A stretch of 64,000 nt of DNA, taken from assembly GCF_025751495.1 (NCBI RefSeq), contig NZ_JAOWKZ010000002.1, positions 937,166 through 1,001,165 on the forward strand, read 5' to 3'. Position numbers and translations under genes: made by a program. Source of the DNA: Albidovulum litorale (lineage in GTDB: Bacteria; Pseudomonadota; Alphaproteobacteria; Rhodobacterales; Rhodobacteraceae). This document shows positions 1-8,711 of this stretch, in pieces; the first letter of the stretch is position 1, and every line of letters starts with the position of its first letter. Under the pieces are notes generated by a model. That model did not search any database and had not been told where the DNA came from. It saw nothing but the letters and a program-made list of their open reading frames with translations.

Positions 1-2
1 CC

Positions 3-767
3 GTTCATCACCGTTATAACAAGTTCCGCTCCCGCCATGGTTTGCCGCCGCTCGACCAAGGTCAGTTCCTCGAGCCCTCGCCATGGCACAATCTGCTGCT
101 TGCCCCTTCAGTCCTGCGCTATGACCGACAGCACCAGCTCGACCCGGCGCGCTTTACATTCCTCGAAGGCTGCGTGCGACAGGAAGCGCCTTACCAGGTG
201 CCGGAATTCGCTGCGGGTGAGGGGCCGTTGATCTATGTATCCTTCGGCAGCCTCGGGGCGCTGGACACCGAACTCATCAAGCGGCTGATCGTCGTCTTTG
301 CCGAGTTCCCTGCCCGTTTCCTCGTCAATGTCGGGGCATTCCGGGACGCCTACCGGGCCGTACCCGACAACGTCATTCTCGATCAATGGTTCCCGCAACC
401 GAGCGTCGTGGCCGAGGCGGATCTCTTCATCCACCACGGCGGCAACAACAGCTTTTGCGAAGCGCTCTATTACGGCGTCCCGTCGCTCATCATGCCCTAT
501 TGCTGGGACGGCCACGACAATGCACGCCGTGCAGTGGAAACCGGGACCGGCAGGCGGCTCCATCGCGCGCACTGGACGGCGGATGAATTGACAGCAGCGA
601 TGCAGTCAGCGCTTGAGGATAGGGAGATGTGCGGCAGGCTAAAAGATAACGAGAGTCGCATGGTTCCGGAAAACGGAGTGGATCTGGCGGCGGAGCGCAT
701 TGTCGAGGCTGCGCGTCAAGGTGCTGTGAAGTCTGCGCCGTTGATCAGACTTCCAGGGGCGGATTGA
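3..767 (+). CDS. UGT-family glycosyltransferase, C-terminal part (truncated by window edge)
   Basis: The frame is open to the left edge, so the N-terminal acceptor-binding half lies outside the window. The C-terminal half carries the UGT/GT1 nucleotide-sugar binding signature at about nt 430-520: HHGGNNSFCEA, then YGVP, then a P...WDGHDNA stretch in place of the usual P...DQ...NA. An upstream YVSFGS strand-loop fits the GT-B fold C-domain. It should transfer a sugar from a UDP- or dTDP-sugar to a small molecule or lipid; the acceptor cannot be told. No partner gene is visible, and a gene-free stretch follows. Confidence 0.8.
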   Translation, partial: VHHRYNKFRSRHGLPPLDQGQFLEPSPWHNLLLAPSVLRYDRQHQLDPARFTFLEGCVRQEAPYQVPEFAAGEGPLIYVSFGSLGALDTELIKRLIVVFAEFPARFLVNVGAFRDAYRAVPDNVILDQWFPQPSVVAEADLFIHHGGNNSFCEALYYGVPSLIMPYCWDGHDNARRAVETGTGRRLHRAHWTADELTAAMQSALEDREMCGRLKDNESRMVPENGVDLAAERIVEAARQGAVKSAPLIRLPGAD

Positions 768-1312
768 CTAATAGGACGTGCGACAGTTCCGCGGTCGCTT
801 TCGGCGTTGCGAGAACTGCGAGATACGCAACCGTTCGGTTCGACCGCGTATGACTCCATGGCTTCGGCACTGAGCTGCAATCAAACGGGCGGCTGTCTGT
901 CAATGGGTCGGAATGTGAAAGCTATAACACCTGGGTGTGAGAAAGCTGGATATCCAGCTCTGTGGGCCCAAGTTCCACCACCTATGGCCGAAGTTTTCCG
1001 GAGAGAATTGGTGCGCTTAAGGGACTTTGATTGCAACGCTATGGTATTGATTTAGTGTACGTAAAAAATGCGGTCAGATAAAAAGACCCCCAATAATGCC
1101 CCCAATCGTTGCGTTGGCGCGAAATTCTCCCACTATCCGATCTGGTTTAAGATCCGGCGTATCTAGGCTCCGCGTAGACCTTTGCACTGACGCTTCCGGC
1201 CCATTTCGAACCTTCGCCGTGGGGGTCGCTATGCTGCGCTTGCAACCTGAAGTCTGACATTCGCTTCAATGCAAATGCTTGTCTCAACAGCGATAAGCAG
1301 CGTGGGCTGGTG
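768..1312. other. Gene-free stretch of 545 bp, possibly decayed element DNA
   Basis: No ORF here looks like a protein. Several parts are richer in A+T than the flanks, for example around 1050-1085. Two C-runs at 1087-1091 and 1098-1103 sit in the spaced GGGGGC arrangement (minus strand) seen again next to the HTH/integrase remnant at 10416-10475. Such repeats often flank integrase genes in alphaproteobacteria. I see no promoter or RNA that I can support. Confidence 0.4.
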
Positions 1313-2551
1313 TTAGTTTTCTTGGCAATTATAGTGATCCAATTCCGTCAGGAACGATGTCAAAGCAAGGATTCCCGCGCCCATGTCATCTTTGGTGGCG
1401 AATTCTTCAGGCGTGTGGCTTACACCGTCTCGGCACCTGACAAAAAGCATTGTAATGAGGCACAGATCCGCCATGGCCGATGCGTCATGTGTAGCGCCCG
1501 ACGGCAGGACAAGGCCGGACGCGCCGAATTTCTTTGCAGCGGCAGCCAGTTGGGCGGACAATGAGTTGTCGCAAGGCTGCGCTATCTGGGAATAGGTCTT
1601 CTTGGCTTTGATCGCAGTTCTTCGGTCTGTGGACAGTTTCTGCATGAAGTTGTGAAGTGCTTCGCCCGCGGCGTAGCGGGACGCGTCGTCCGGCGAACGA
1701 AACTCGGCTGTCATGGTCACTCGGCGCGGCACCGCATTGACGACATTCGGTTCAACGGTCAGAGCGCCGACGGTTGCGCGGAGGTCGGGGGTGGTTTGTC
1801 CCAGCCGGTCAACCTCGGTAACGATGGCGGCTGCGGTGACAAGCGCGTCACGCCGTCCGGACATGGGCAGCGTGCCCGCATGGCCGGTTTCGCCTGTTAT
1901 CTCAATTTGATGCCGTTCAATGCCGCAAATCGCCGTGACGACGCCAAGGGGCTGGTCGTCGCGCTCAAGAACGGGTCCCTGTTCGATGTGAGTTTCGACG
2001 AAACCCAACACGTCATCGGGATTGCGTACGAGCGTTCCCACTACTTCGGGGTTCAGCCCGAAGCCTGTCATCGCCTCCTGAAGCGTTACCCCCTGCGAAT
2101 CCGTCATGGTCAGCACAGCGGCATCGAACGTCCCCGCCAGGGCGCGCGAGCCGATCAGGGCCGTTGGAAACCGCACGCCTTCTTCGTCGGCGAAGGCCAG
2201 GATCTCGACCGTGAATGGCAGGTTGATCCCGTCTGACCGAAGCTTTGCCAAGGCCAGAAGCGGCAGCACGACGCCCATGATCCCGTCGTAGGCGCCGCCC
2301 TCGCGTACTGAGTCCTGATGTGATCCCATCAGCAGCGTTTTCGATCCGGGTGGACCTTCGAGTCGGCCAATCAGCGTTCCGGCATGGTCAAGCGCAACGG
2401 TCAAACCCACCGCCTCCATATGCATCTGAAGGAGATCAATCGCCGCCCGGTGTTCTGGCGTGAAGGGAAGACGCGTCACACCCGGACCCGGCTCAGAGCA
2501 GGTTGCGAGTTCGTTCAGAAGGCTTTCGGCGCGTGCCCCCCAATCAGTCAA
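1313..2551 (-). CDS. M20-family Zn-dependent hydantoinase/carbamoylase-type amidohydrolase
   Basis: This 412-aa protein belongs to the M20 amidase/hydantoinase group (allantoate amidohydrolase, N-carbamoyl-L-amino-acid hydrolase, beta-ureidopropionase). Visible metal-site elements are GSHQDSV (His78), AYDG (Asp89), FADEEGVRF (Glu123/124) and THIEQGP (His188). Start: a longer frame reaches 2662, but a TTG at 2551 has AAGGAG seven bases upstream and gives the usual family length, so I chose it. It overlaps the end of the DUF1028 gene by 8 bp, so the two are translationally linked. The divergent peptide-type transporter suggests that it hydrolyses an imported carbamoyl or ureido compound; the exact substrate is not readable. 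Confidence 0.85.
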   Translation of the reverse strand: MTDWGARAESLLNELATCSEPGPGVTRLPFTPEHRAAIDLLQMHMEAVGLTVALDHAGTLIGRLEGPPGSKTLLMGSHQDSVREGGAYDGIMGVVLPLLALAKLRSDGINLPFTVEILAFADEEGVRFPTALIGSRALAGTFDAAVLTMTDSQGVTLQEAMTGFGLNPEVVGTLVRNPDDVLGFVETHIEQGPVLERDDQPLGVVTAICGIERHQIEITGETGHAGTLPMSGRRDALVTAAAIVTEVDRLGQTTPDLRATVGALTVEPNVVNAVPRRVTMTAEFRSPDDASRYAAGEALHNFMQKLSTDRRTAIKAKKTYSQIAQPCDNSLSAQLAAAAKKFGASGLVLPSGATHDASAMADLCLITMLFVRCRDGVSHTPEEFATKDDMGAGILALTSFLTELDHYNCQEN

Positions 2552-3209
2552 GGATGCGCTCCTTGTCGGATGTGACGGGAACTTGCTGTGCCCAATCGTA
2601 ATAGTCGCCGGACGTAGCCTTTTGGCAGAGCTGCTCCAGCGCACCAATCGGGTCCGTGGCATGGTAGTCGATCCTCAAGGTCAACGGAGGACGATCAGGA
2701 TGGAGGACGAGTATCGCAGCCGAGAGAAGACCCCGAAAATCGCCGCCCGCGTCATGGGCGGCCTTCAAGGCATTGATCAATCGGCGCTCGAATGCATCGC
2801 CAGAACTGGTGAACGCGGTTTCCATCGCGCTCAGTACACTGTCACTTCCCAACATGTTTCCTGATACAATTCCGCCCGGAAATGTCAGGCTGCCTTTCAC
2901 ATCCTCATTCTTGTCCCCGGTATAGGCGGCGACGTTGCCGCTTAGGTCCATCGCCGAAAGTTGCCGATACGCCCGCCCTCTGTCGCGGGACGTCACGTCG
3001 TTAACCGCCTGTTCGGGCGCGGAGCCGTTGCGCATCTGCTGCAAGACTTCCTCCCCCCAGAATGTCGAGGGCGCGGCGCCCTGGCTGGCGGACATGCCTG
3101 CGGCGAGTTCTCCGCGCAAAACCCATCCACCAACACAAAGACTGCCTGTTGCAGCGGCCCCTCCGATGGAACCTGTCTTTTGGTCGCGCGCTAGAATCGA
3201 GAACGTCAT
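2544..3209 (-). CDS. DUF1028 family protein (Ntn-hydrolase-like)
   Basis: The 221-aa product begins MTFSILARDQKTG followed by a G-rich ATGSLCVGG stretch, the typical opening of DUF1028 proteins, which resemble the Ntn-hydrolase fold. The biochemical activity of the family is unsettled. The ATG at 3209 has AAGG six bases upstream and fits the family N-terminus better than the longer frame from 3236. It is the first gene of a two-gene minus-strand operon with the M20 amidohydrolase, divergent from a peptide-type ABC transporter across a 101-bp region holding two operator palindromes. Context suggests a role in breaking down the imported substrate. Confidence 0.8.
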   Translation of the reverse strand: MTFSILARDQKTGSIGGAAATGSLCVGGWVLRGELAAGMSASQGAAPSTFWGEEVLQQMRNGSAPEQAVNDVTSRDRGRAYRQLSAMDLSGNVAAYTGDKNEDVKGSLTFPGGIVSGNMLGSDSVLSAMETAFTSSGDAFERRLINALKAAHDAGGDFRGLLSAAILVLHPDRPPLTLRIDYHATDPIGALEQLCQKATSGDYYDWAQQVPVTSDKERILD

Positions 3210-3233
3210 ATCGCACCTTAAACTGGAGTCATC

Positions 3234-3278
3234 CATTTATCATGATAAATTGACGATTGCAAATTATCATGATAAATA
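3234..3278. promoter_or_regulatory. Divergent promoters with twin TTATCATGATAA operators
   Basis: A perfect 16-bp palindrome ATTTATCATGATAAAT lies at 3235-3250. A second copy with the core TTATCATGATAA lies at 3264-3275, 27 bp away centre to centre. Plus-strand promoter: TTGACG (3250-3255), 17 bp, TAAATA (3273-3278). Minus-strand promoter: TTGCAA (3262-3257), 17 bp, TAAATG (3239-3234). Each predicted -10 falls inside one palindrome, so one dimeric repressor could shut both arms. The obvious candidate is the FadR-type GntR regulator encoded at 8680-9444 in the same operon. Confidence 0.65.
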
Positions 3279-3310
3279 TGCGACCAGAACACCAACAGGG
3301 AGAATAAGAA

Positions 3311-4888
3311 ATGCCACTGCTTTCCTGGACCCGAAGGGGCCTCGTCGCGGCCGTTGGGGCCGCTTTCTTGATCGGCGGTCTGGGTGGGCCGGTCGTTGCA
3401 CAAACCCCGCCCGGCGTCTTGATCGTCGGCCAGATTGCAGAACCGAAATCGCTCGACCCCGCGGCCGTGACGGCCGTCAACGATTTCCGCATTCTCGTAA
3501 ATGTTTACGAGGGGTTAACCCGCTACAAGTCGGGCACACTGGAGGTGGAGCCGGCGCTGGCGACCAGTTGGGACATCAGCGAGGACGGCACCCAATACAC
3601 CTTTACCCTGCGTGATGGCGTGACGTTCCACGACGGGACGCCCTTCAACGCCGAGGCAGTCAAGTTCAACTTTGACCGGATGCTGGACGAGAATCACCCC
3701 TATCACGACACGGGGCCTTTCCCGCTGTCGTTCTTCTTTGGTGCGGTTCAGTCGACCGAGGTCGTTGATGACATGACAGTGAAGTTCACGCTGAACGCGC
3801 CCTACGCACCCTTCCTGTCGAACCTTGCCTATCCCACCGGTCTGATCGTGTCGCCTGCCGCCGTCGAGGCGCACGGCAAGGAGTTCGGCCGCAACCCGTC
3901 CGGCACCGGTCCTTTCAAGTTCGCCGAGTGGCGCTCGAACGAGGCCGTAGTCGTTGAACGGAATGACGGCTATTGGGGAGAAGCCGCTGGTACGCAAGCC
4001 GTCGTCTTCCGCCCGATCACCGACGCCAACACCCGTGTGGCCGAAATGCTGGCGGGCGGTATCGACATGATGGTTGAAGTGCCACCGACATCGCTGGGCC
4101 AGTTTTCGGGCGGTGGCTTCAGCGTTGCGGAACAGGCCGGGCCGCACGTATGGTTCCTGATCCTGAACGCCAAGGAAGGCCCGTTTGCCGACAAGCGCGT
4201 ACGTCAGGCCGCAAACTATGCGATCAACAAGGAAGCGATCGTGAACGACGTGCTGGAAGGCACGGCAAGCGTGGCGGCTGGTCCGACTCCTCCCGCCTTT
4301 GCCTGGGCCTATAACGAAGCGCTCGATCCCTATCCCTACGATCCCGAAAAGGCCAAGGCGCTGATCGCTGAAGCCGGGGCTGATGGGGCAACGCTGACCT
4401 TCTATGTCACCGAGGGCGGTTCCGGTATGCTTGATCCGGTGCCGATGGGCACTGCGATCCAGGCGGACCTTCAGGCCGTTGGCTTTGACGTGAAAATCGA
4501 AACCTACGAGTGGAACACCTTCCTGGGCGAAGTGAACCCGGGGCTGGAGGGCAAGGCGGACATGGCTGAAATGGCCTGGATGACCAATGACCCCGACACG
4601 CTGCCCTATCTGGCGCTGCGGTCCGAGGCCTGGCCTGACAAGGGGGGCTTCAACTCGGGCTACTACGCCAACCCGAAGGTCGATGAACTTCTGGACGCCG
4701 CCCGTACGGCGACGGATCAGGATGAACGCGCACGGCTTTACCGCGAGATGCAGGAGATTGTGCAGGAAGATGCGCCCTGGGTCTTTGTCGCCAACTGGAA
4801 GCAGAACGCGGTAACCAATGACCGGGTGGAGAACTTCGGGCTTGAGCCGTCGTTCCTGCTGCACCTGCAAGGCGTGGTAAAGAACTGA
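3311..4888 (+). CDS. ABC transporter substrate-binding protein, SBP_bac_5 (peptide/oligopeptide type)
   Basis: This 525-aa periplasmic protein has a signal peptide: a basic Trp-Thr-Arg-Arg start, a hydrophobic core, and probable cleavage after the Ala of PVVA near residue 30. The mature part shows family-5 features such as EPKSLDPA, the YEGLTRY strand, GVTFHDGTPFNAEAV and GTGPFKF. AGGGAG eight bases upstream supports the ATG. The family binds di/oligopeptides, nickel, glutathione or sugars. Pairing with an M20 carbamoylase and DUF1028 suggests a peptide-like or carbamoyl amino-acid ligand. It is the first gene of the plus-strand operon 3311-9444. Confidence 0.9.
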   Translation: MPLLSWTRRGLVAAVGAAFLIGGLGGPVVAQTPPGVLIVGQIAEPKSLDPAAVTAVNDFRILVNVYEGLTRYKSGTLEVEPALATSWDISEDGTQYTFTLRDGVTFHDGTPFNAEAVKFNFDRMLDENHPYHDTGPFPLSFFFGAVQSTEVVDDMTVKFTLNAPYAPFLSNLAYPTGLIVSPAAVEAHGKEFGRNPSGTGPFKFAEWRSNEAVVVERNDGYWGEAAGTQAVVFRPITDANTRVAEMLAGGIDMMVEVPPTSLGQFSGGGFSVAEQAGPHVWFLILNAKEGPFADKRVRQAANYAINKEAIVNDVLEGTASVAAGPTPPAFAWAYNEALDPYPYDPEKAKALIAEAGADGATLTFYVTEGGSGMLDPVPMGTAIQADLQAVGFDVKIETYEWNTFLGEVNPGLEGKADMAEMAWMTNDPDTLPYLALRSEAWPDKGGFNSGYYANPKVDELLDAARTATDQDERARLYREMQEIVQEDAPWVFVANWKQNAVTNDRVENFGLEPSFLLHLQGVVKN

Positions 4889-4930
4889 AGCTAAACGCTC
4901 CGGGGCCGTCCTGTCGGCCCCGGAGAAACC

Positions 4931-5893
4931 ATGCGCGGGGCAATGATGGGCGGCTACATCCTGAAACGTCTGATCTCTGCGGTCCCGGTCCTTCTGGGCA
5001 TCACGATCATCGTCTTTCTGATCATGTCGCTCATTCCGGGCGATCCGGCCACCGCAATTCTCGGCTCATACGCCACCCCTGAAAATGTCGAAAAGCTGAA
5101 CCGTGACCTTGGCCTCGATAAGCCGATGGTCCAGCGCTATTTCATCTGGCTCGGCAACATGCTGACCGGCGATTTCGGGCGCTCCTTTTCGCTCAACCGC
5201 CCCGTTCTGGACGAGATCGTCGAGCGTTTCTCTGCAACCCTTATTCTGGCCGGCACGGCGTTTGTGTTGTGTTCGGTTCTTGGCGTGCTGGCGGGTGTGG
5301 TATCGGCCGCGCGCCAGTATGGCCTTGCAGACAAGGCAATCACATTCATCGTACTGATCGGCATCTCGGTGCCGTCCTTTTTCCTTGGCATGATGATGAT
5401 CCTGCTCTTCGCGGTGAACCTGCGCTGGCTGCCCGTATCGGGGATGTACGCGATCTATGGCGGCGGGGACCTGCCCGATCTTCTCAACCACCTGATCATG
5501 CCTGCGCTCGCGTTGGCGGCGGTGGCGACGGGCGTCATTGCGCGGCTTGCACGTTCGGCGATGCTGGAGGTCCTGCGGCAGGACTATATCCGCACGGCGC
5601 GCGCCAAGGGTGTGCCGGAACGCCGCGTGATCATGGGTCACGCGCTGCGTGCGGCCATGGTGTCGATCATCCCGGTTCTCGGCATTCAGGCCGGGTTCGT
5701 CCTGTCGGGGGCGGTCTACATTGAAATCGTGTTTCAATGGCCCGGTGTGGGGCGGATGCTGGTCGAAGCAATCCTGAAGCGCGATCTCTTGCTGGTTCAG
5801 GGCGGCGTTGTCTTCGTTGCGGCCTGTTATGTCATGTTCAATATCGCGGTGGACGTGGCGCAAAGCCTGCTTGATCCAAGGATCAAGACATGA
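4931..5893 (+). CDS. ABC transporter permease, DppB type
   Basis: The 320-aa inner-membrane permease has an N-terminal transmembrane helix after YILKRL, the conserved FLIMSLIPGDPA motif, and about six hydrophobic segments. The EAA-type coupling loop near residues 214-233 includes DYIRTARAKGVPE. GGAG five bases upstream supports the ATG at 4931, though an ATG a few codons later is possible. It lies 42 bp after the binding-protein gene and overlaps the next gene by 4 bp (ATGA). It should pair with the permease half of the following fusion protein to form the channel. Confidence 0.92.
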   Translation: MRGAMMGGYILKRLISAVPVLLGITIIVFLIMSLIPGDPATAILGSYATPENVEKLNRDLGLDKPMVQRYFIWLGNMLTGDFGRSFSLNRPVLDEIVERFSATLILAGTAFVLCSVLGVLAGVVSAARQYGLADKAITFIVLIGISVPSFFLGMMMILLFAVNLRWLPVSGMYAIYGGGDLPDLLNHLIMPALALAAVATGVIARLARSAMLEVLRQDYIRTARAKGVPERRVIMGHALRAAMVSIIPVLGIQAGFVLSGAVYIEIVFQWPGVGRMLVEAILKRDLLLVQGGVVFVAACYVMFNIAVDVAQSLLDPRIKT

Positions 5894-7755
5894 GCACGTT
5901 TCTGAAACTCCTGTTCCGCAATCGTCTGGCCGCCATGGGCGCGGTGGTGCTGGGGGCGATCCTGCTTCTGGTGCTCGTCACGCCGATCCTGCCCTTGCAC
6001 GACCCCGACATCACCGCCACCGCCGACCGGTTCAAGCGACCGTTCACCGAAGGCCACCTTCTGGGCACAGATCATCTTGGCCGCGATCTGCTCAGCCGTT
6101 TGCTGCATGGGACGAGGCTTTCTCTTGCTATCGGTGTCGCCGCTGCGTTGATTGCCGCCACCATCGGCTCGGCCATCGGCATTGTTGCGGGGTATTTCGG
6201 CGGACGCACCGACAATATCATCATGCGCGGCGTGGATATGCTGATGGCCTTTCCCTACATCCTGCTGGCACTGGCCATCGTTGCCGCCCTCGGCCCCGGG
6301 CTGATGAACGCCTTGATTGCCGTGGCCGCCGTCAACGTGCCCTTCTTTGCCCGCAACATTCGCGGCATCACCGTCGGTCTTGCGGGACATGAATTCATCG
6401 ACGCGGCGCGGCTGGCGGGTATGGGGCACACGCGGATCATCCTGACCGAACTCCTGCCCAATGTTCTGCCCGTCATTGTGATCGCCATGTCGACGACGGT
6501 GGGCTGGATGATTCTGGAAACCGCCGGTCTCAGCTTCCTTGGCCTTGGCTCACAACCCCCCCAAGCCGATCTCGGCTCAATGCTGGGTGAGGCACGTTCA
6601 GCGATGATCTCGCATCCACACACCTCCATCGTGCCGGGGGTGATGATTTTCCTCATCGTCATGTCCATCAACCTGCTGGGCGACGGCGTGCGCGATGCGC
6701 TCGATCCCCGGTTGCGTTCGGGCGCCTTGTCGCGGCCGCGGGCAACCACGCTTGTGGAGCGTCAGGGCGACATCCCCGCCGCAACCGACGATCTTCTGGC
6801 CATTCAAGAGCTAGAAACCCAGTTCCACGTGGGTAACCGCATCTACCGCGCTGTGGGGGGCGTCTCACTGGCAGTGAAGTCCGGAGAATGTCTGGGCGTG
6901 ATCGGCGAAAGCGGCTCAGGCAAATCCGTCACTGCACTTTCGGTCATGGGGCTTGTCGCCTCGCCACCCGGAGTGATCACCGGCGGCGCGGTGCGGTTCC
7001 AGGGCGAGGACCTGATCGGCGCGCCCTACGAAACCCTGCGCCGGAAGCGCGGTGACCGGGTGGCCTATATCTTCCAGGACCCGCTTTCTACCCTGCATCC
7101 CCTCTATCGCATCGGGCAGCAACTCGCCGAGGCAATCCAGTCGCACCACAAGATCGGCTCTGCCGAGGCCCGGTCCCGCGCCATTAGGCTGCTGAAAGAT
7201 GTGCGCATCCCCAATGCGGAGGCTCGGGTGGACAACTTTCCCCACGAAATGTCGGGCGGCATGCGACAGCGAGTCGGCATCGCCATGGCGCTGGCGAATG
7301 AACCCGATGTGATCATTGCCGACGAACCTACCACCGCGCTGGATGTCACCGTGCAGGCCCAGATCCTCTCGCTCCTCGACGACCTGCGCCGTGACCGGGG
7401 GCTGGCGATCATTTTCATCACTCATGACTTCGGCGTCGTGGCGCAGCTTTGCGACCGGGTGGCGGTGATGTATGCGGGCCGGATCGTCGAGGAAGGTCCC
7501 ACCAAGGCCGTACTCGACGCACCCGCGCATCCCTACACCAAACGCCTGATCGCCTGCGTGCCGGAGTTGGGAGGCGGACGGCGCGAACTGGCAGCCATCC
7601 CCGGCCTGCCACCGGTTGTCGATGACCTGCCGCCGGGATGTGCCTTCGCTCCACGTTGCGACAAGGCACAGGACAATTGCAGGGCAGCAGAAGTCGTGCT
7701 GCTGGGGAATGAACCGCGCGCCGTCCGGTGCCTCTATCCGGAGGAGGCCATTTGA
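5890..7755 (+). CDS. Fused ABC permease (DppC type) and ATPase (DppD type)
   Basis: This 621-aa protein holds two usually separate subunits. Residues 1 to about 285 are a DppC-type permease with HLLGTDHLGRDLLSRLLHG near 55-75 and an EAA-type loop with FIDAARLAGMGH. From about 305 onward it is an ABC ATPase: Walker A GESGSGKS near 338, LSGG-type MSGGMRQR near 454, Walker B IIADEPTTALD near 475, and the C-terminal oligopeptide-type Cys motif PGCAFAPRC near 581. The reading frame is continuous with no stop between the halves. It overlaps its neighbours at both ends. Such fusions are known in this transporter class. Confidence 0.92.
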   Translation: MSTFLKLLFRNRLAAMGAVVLGAILLLVLVTPILPLHDPDITATADRFKRPFTEGHLLGTDHLGRDLLSRLLHGTRLSLAIGVAAALIAATIGSAIGIVAGYFGGRTDNIIMRGVDMLMAFPYILLALAIVAALGPGLMNALIAVAAVNVPFFARNIRGITVGLAGHEFIDAARLAGMGHTRIILTELLPNVLPVIVIAMSTTVGWMILETAGLSFLGLGSQPPQADLGSMLGEARSAMISHPHTSIVPGVMIFLIVMSINLLGDGVRDALDPRLRSGALSRPRATTLVERQGDIPAATDDLLAIQELETQFHVGNRIYRAVGGVSLAVKSGECLGVIGESGSGKSVTALSVMGLVASPPGVITGGAVRFQGEDLIGAPYETLRRKRGDRVAYIFQDPLSTLHPLYRIGQQLAEAIQSHHKIGSAEARSRAIRLLKDVRIPNAEARVDNFPHEMSGGMRQRVGIAMALANEPDVIIADEPTTALDVTVQAQILSLLDDLRRDRGLAIIFITHDFGVVAQLCDRVAVMYAGRIVEEGPTKAVLDAPAHPYTKRLIACVPELGGGRRELAAIPGLPPVVDDLPPGCAFAPRCDKAQDNCRAAEVVLLGNEPRAVRCLYPEEAI

Positions 7756-8711
7756 TGCCCGCGCTAAAGGTCACCAACCTCGCCAAAACTTTCCCTATGA
7801 AACCACGGTTCTTCGGCCCTACCCCACCCGGTGTGCGTGCCGTGCGGCCGATGAGTTTCGAAGTGGCGGCGGGCGAAACGCTGGGCGTCGTCGGCGAATC
7901 CGGCTGCGGAAAGTCCACGCTGGCGCGGATGCTGGTCGGGCTGTTGGAGCCGTCGGAAGGAGCAATCCAGATCGAAGGCCGCGCGCTCGATAACGCCAAT
8001 CCGGCGGAGTTCGGCAAGCTGATCCAATATGTCTTTCAGGACCCGCAAAGCTCGCTCAACCCGCGCAAGACCATTCGCCAGGTGATGGAAGCGCCGCTGA
8101 AACGCCTTCATGGCATGGCGCAGGCAGAGCGCGACCGGCGTATCAGCGAAATCTTCGCCAGCGTGAACCTGCGCGAGGAGTTTCTCGACCGCTATCCGCA
8201 TGAATTCTCCGGGGGACAAGCGCAGCGGATCGGTATCGCCCGCGCACTGGCCGCCAACCCCAGGATCATCATTCTGGACGAACCGGTTTCCGCACTTGAC
8301 GTTTCGGTGCAGGCGCAGGTTCTCAACCTGTTGGCCGTTCTGAAATCGCAATTCGGGCTGACCTATCTCTTCATCACCCATGACCTCGCGGTGGTCGAAG
8401 CGGTCAGCGACCGGATCATCGTGCTCTACTTTGGTGCCGTGGTCGAGATCGGCAAAGCAGAGAGCATCTTTGCAAACCCCCGACACCCTTATACAAAACT
8501 TCTGGCTGACAGCGCGCCGGTCGTGGGCAAGCCCCTCAAGGCACCTGAACAGAAAGGAACGGAACTGCCCGATCCGCTTAACCCTCCACCGGGCTGCGCC
8601 TTTGCTGGCCGCTGCGCGCGCGCCTCAGACCAGTGCCGTACAATCGAGCCAGACCTCAAGCCAATGGGAGACGACCAGTTTGCCGCCTGCCACCACCCGC
8701 TCCAAGACTGA
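7755..8711 (+). CDS. ABC transporter ATP-binding protein, DppF type
   Basis: The 318-aa protein has Walker A GESGCGKS near residue 46, a FSGGQAQRIGIARAL signature near 150, Walker B ILDEPVSALD near 170, and the C-terminal Cys-rich PPGCAFAGRC extension of peptide transporters. The frame opens earlier, but the ATG at 7755 overlaps the upstream stop (TGATG) and has GAGGAGG seven bases upstream, so I chose it. It forms the ATPase pair with the ATPase half of the fusion protein. Its 3' end overlaps the regulator gene by 32 bp. Confidence 0.92.
   Translation: MPALKVTNLAKTFPMKPRFFGPTPPGVRAVRPMSFEVAAGETLGVVGESGCGKSTLARMLVGLLEPSEGAIQIEGRALDNANPAEFGKLIQYVFQDPQSSLNPRKTIRQVMEAPLKRLHGMAQAERDRRISEIFASVNLREEFLDRYPHEFSGGQAQRIGIARALAANPRIIILDEPVSALDVSVQAQVLNLLAVLKSQFGLTYLFITHDLAVVEAVSDRIIVLYFGAVVEIGKAESIFANPRHPYTKLLADSAPVVGKPLKAPEQKGTELPDPLNPPPGCAFAGRCARASDQCRTIEPDLKPMGDDQFAACHHPLQD

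Noticed and set aside
807..1055. 82-aa open frame after the glycosyltransferase
   Set aside because: No ribosome site, no recognisable motif, and unusual composition; not supported as a gene.
1..1312. Left attachment copy of the tRNA-Thr 3' end
   Set aside because: I looked for the tRNA 3' sequence in the left part and found none, so island borders stay undefined.
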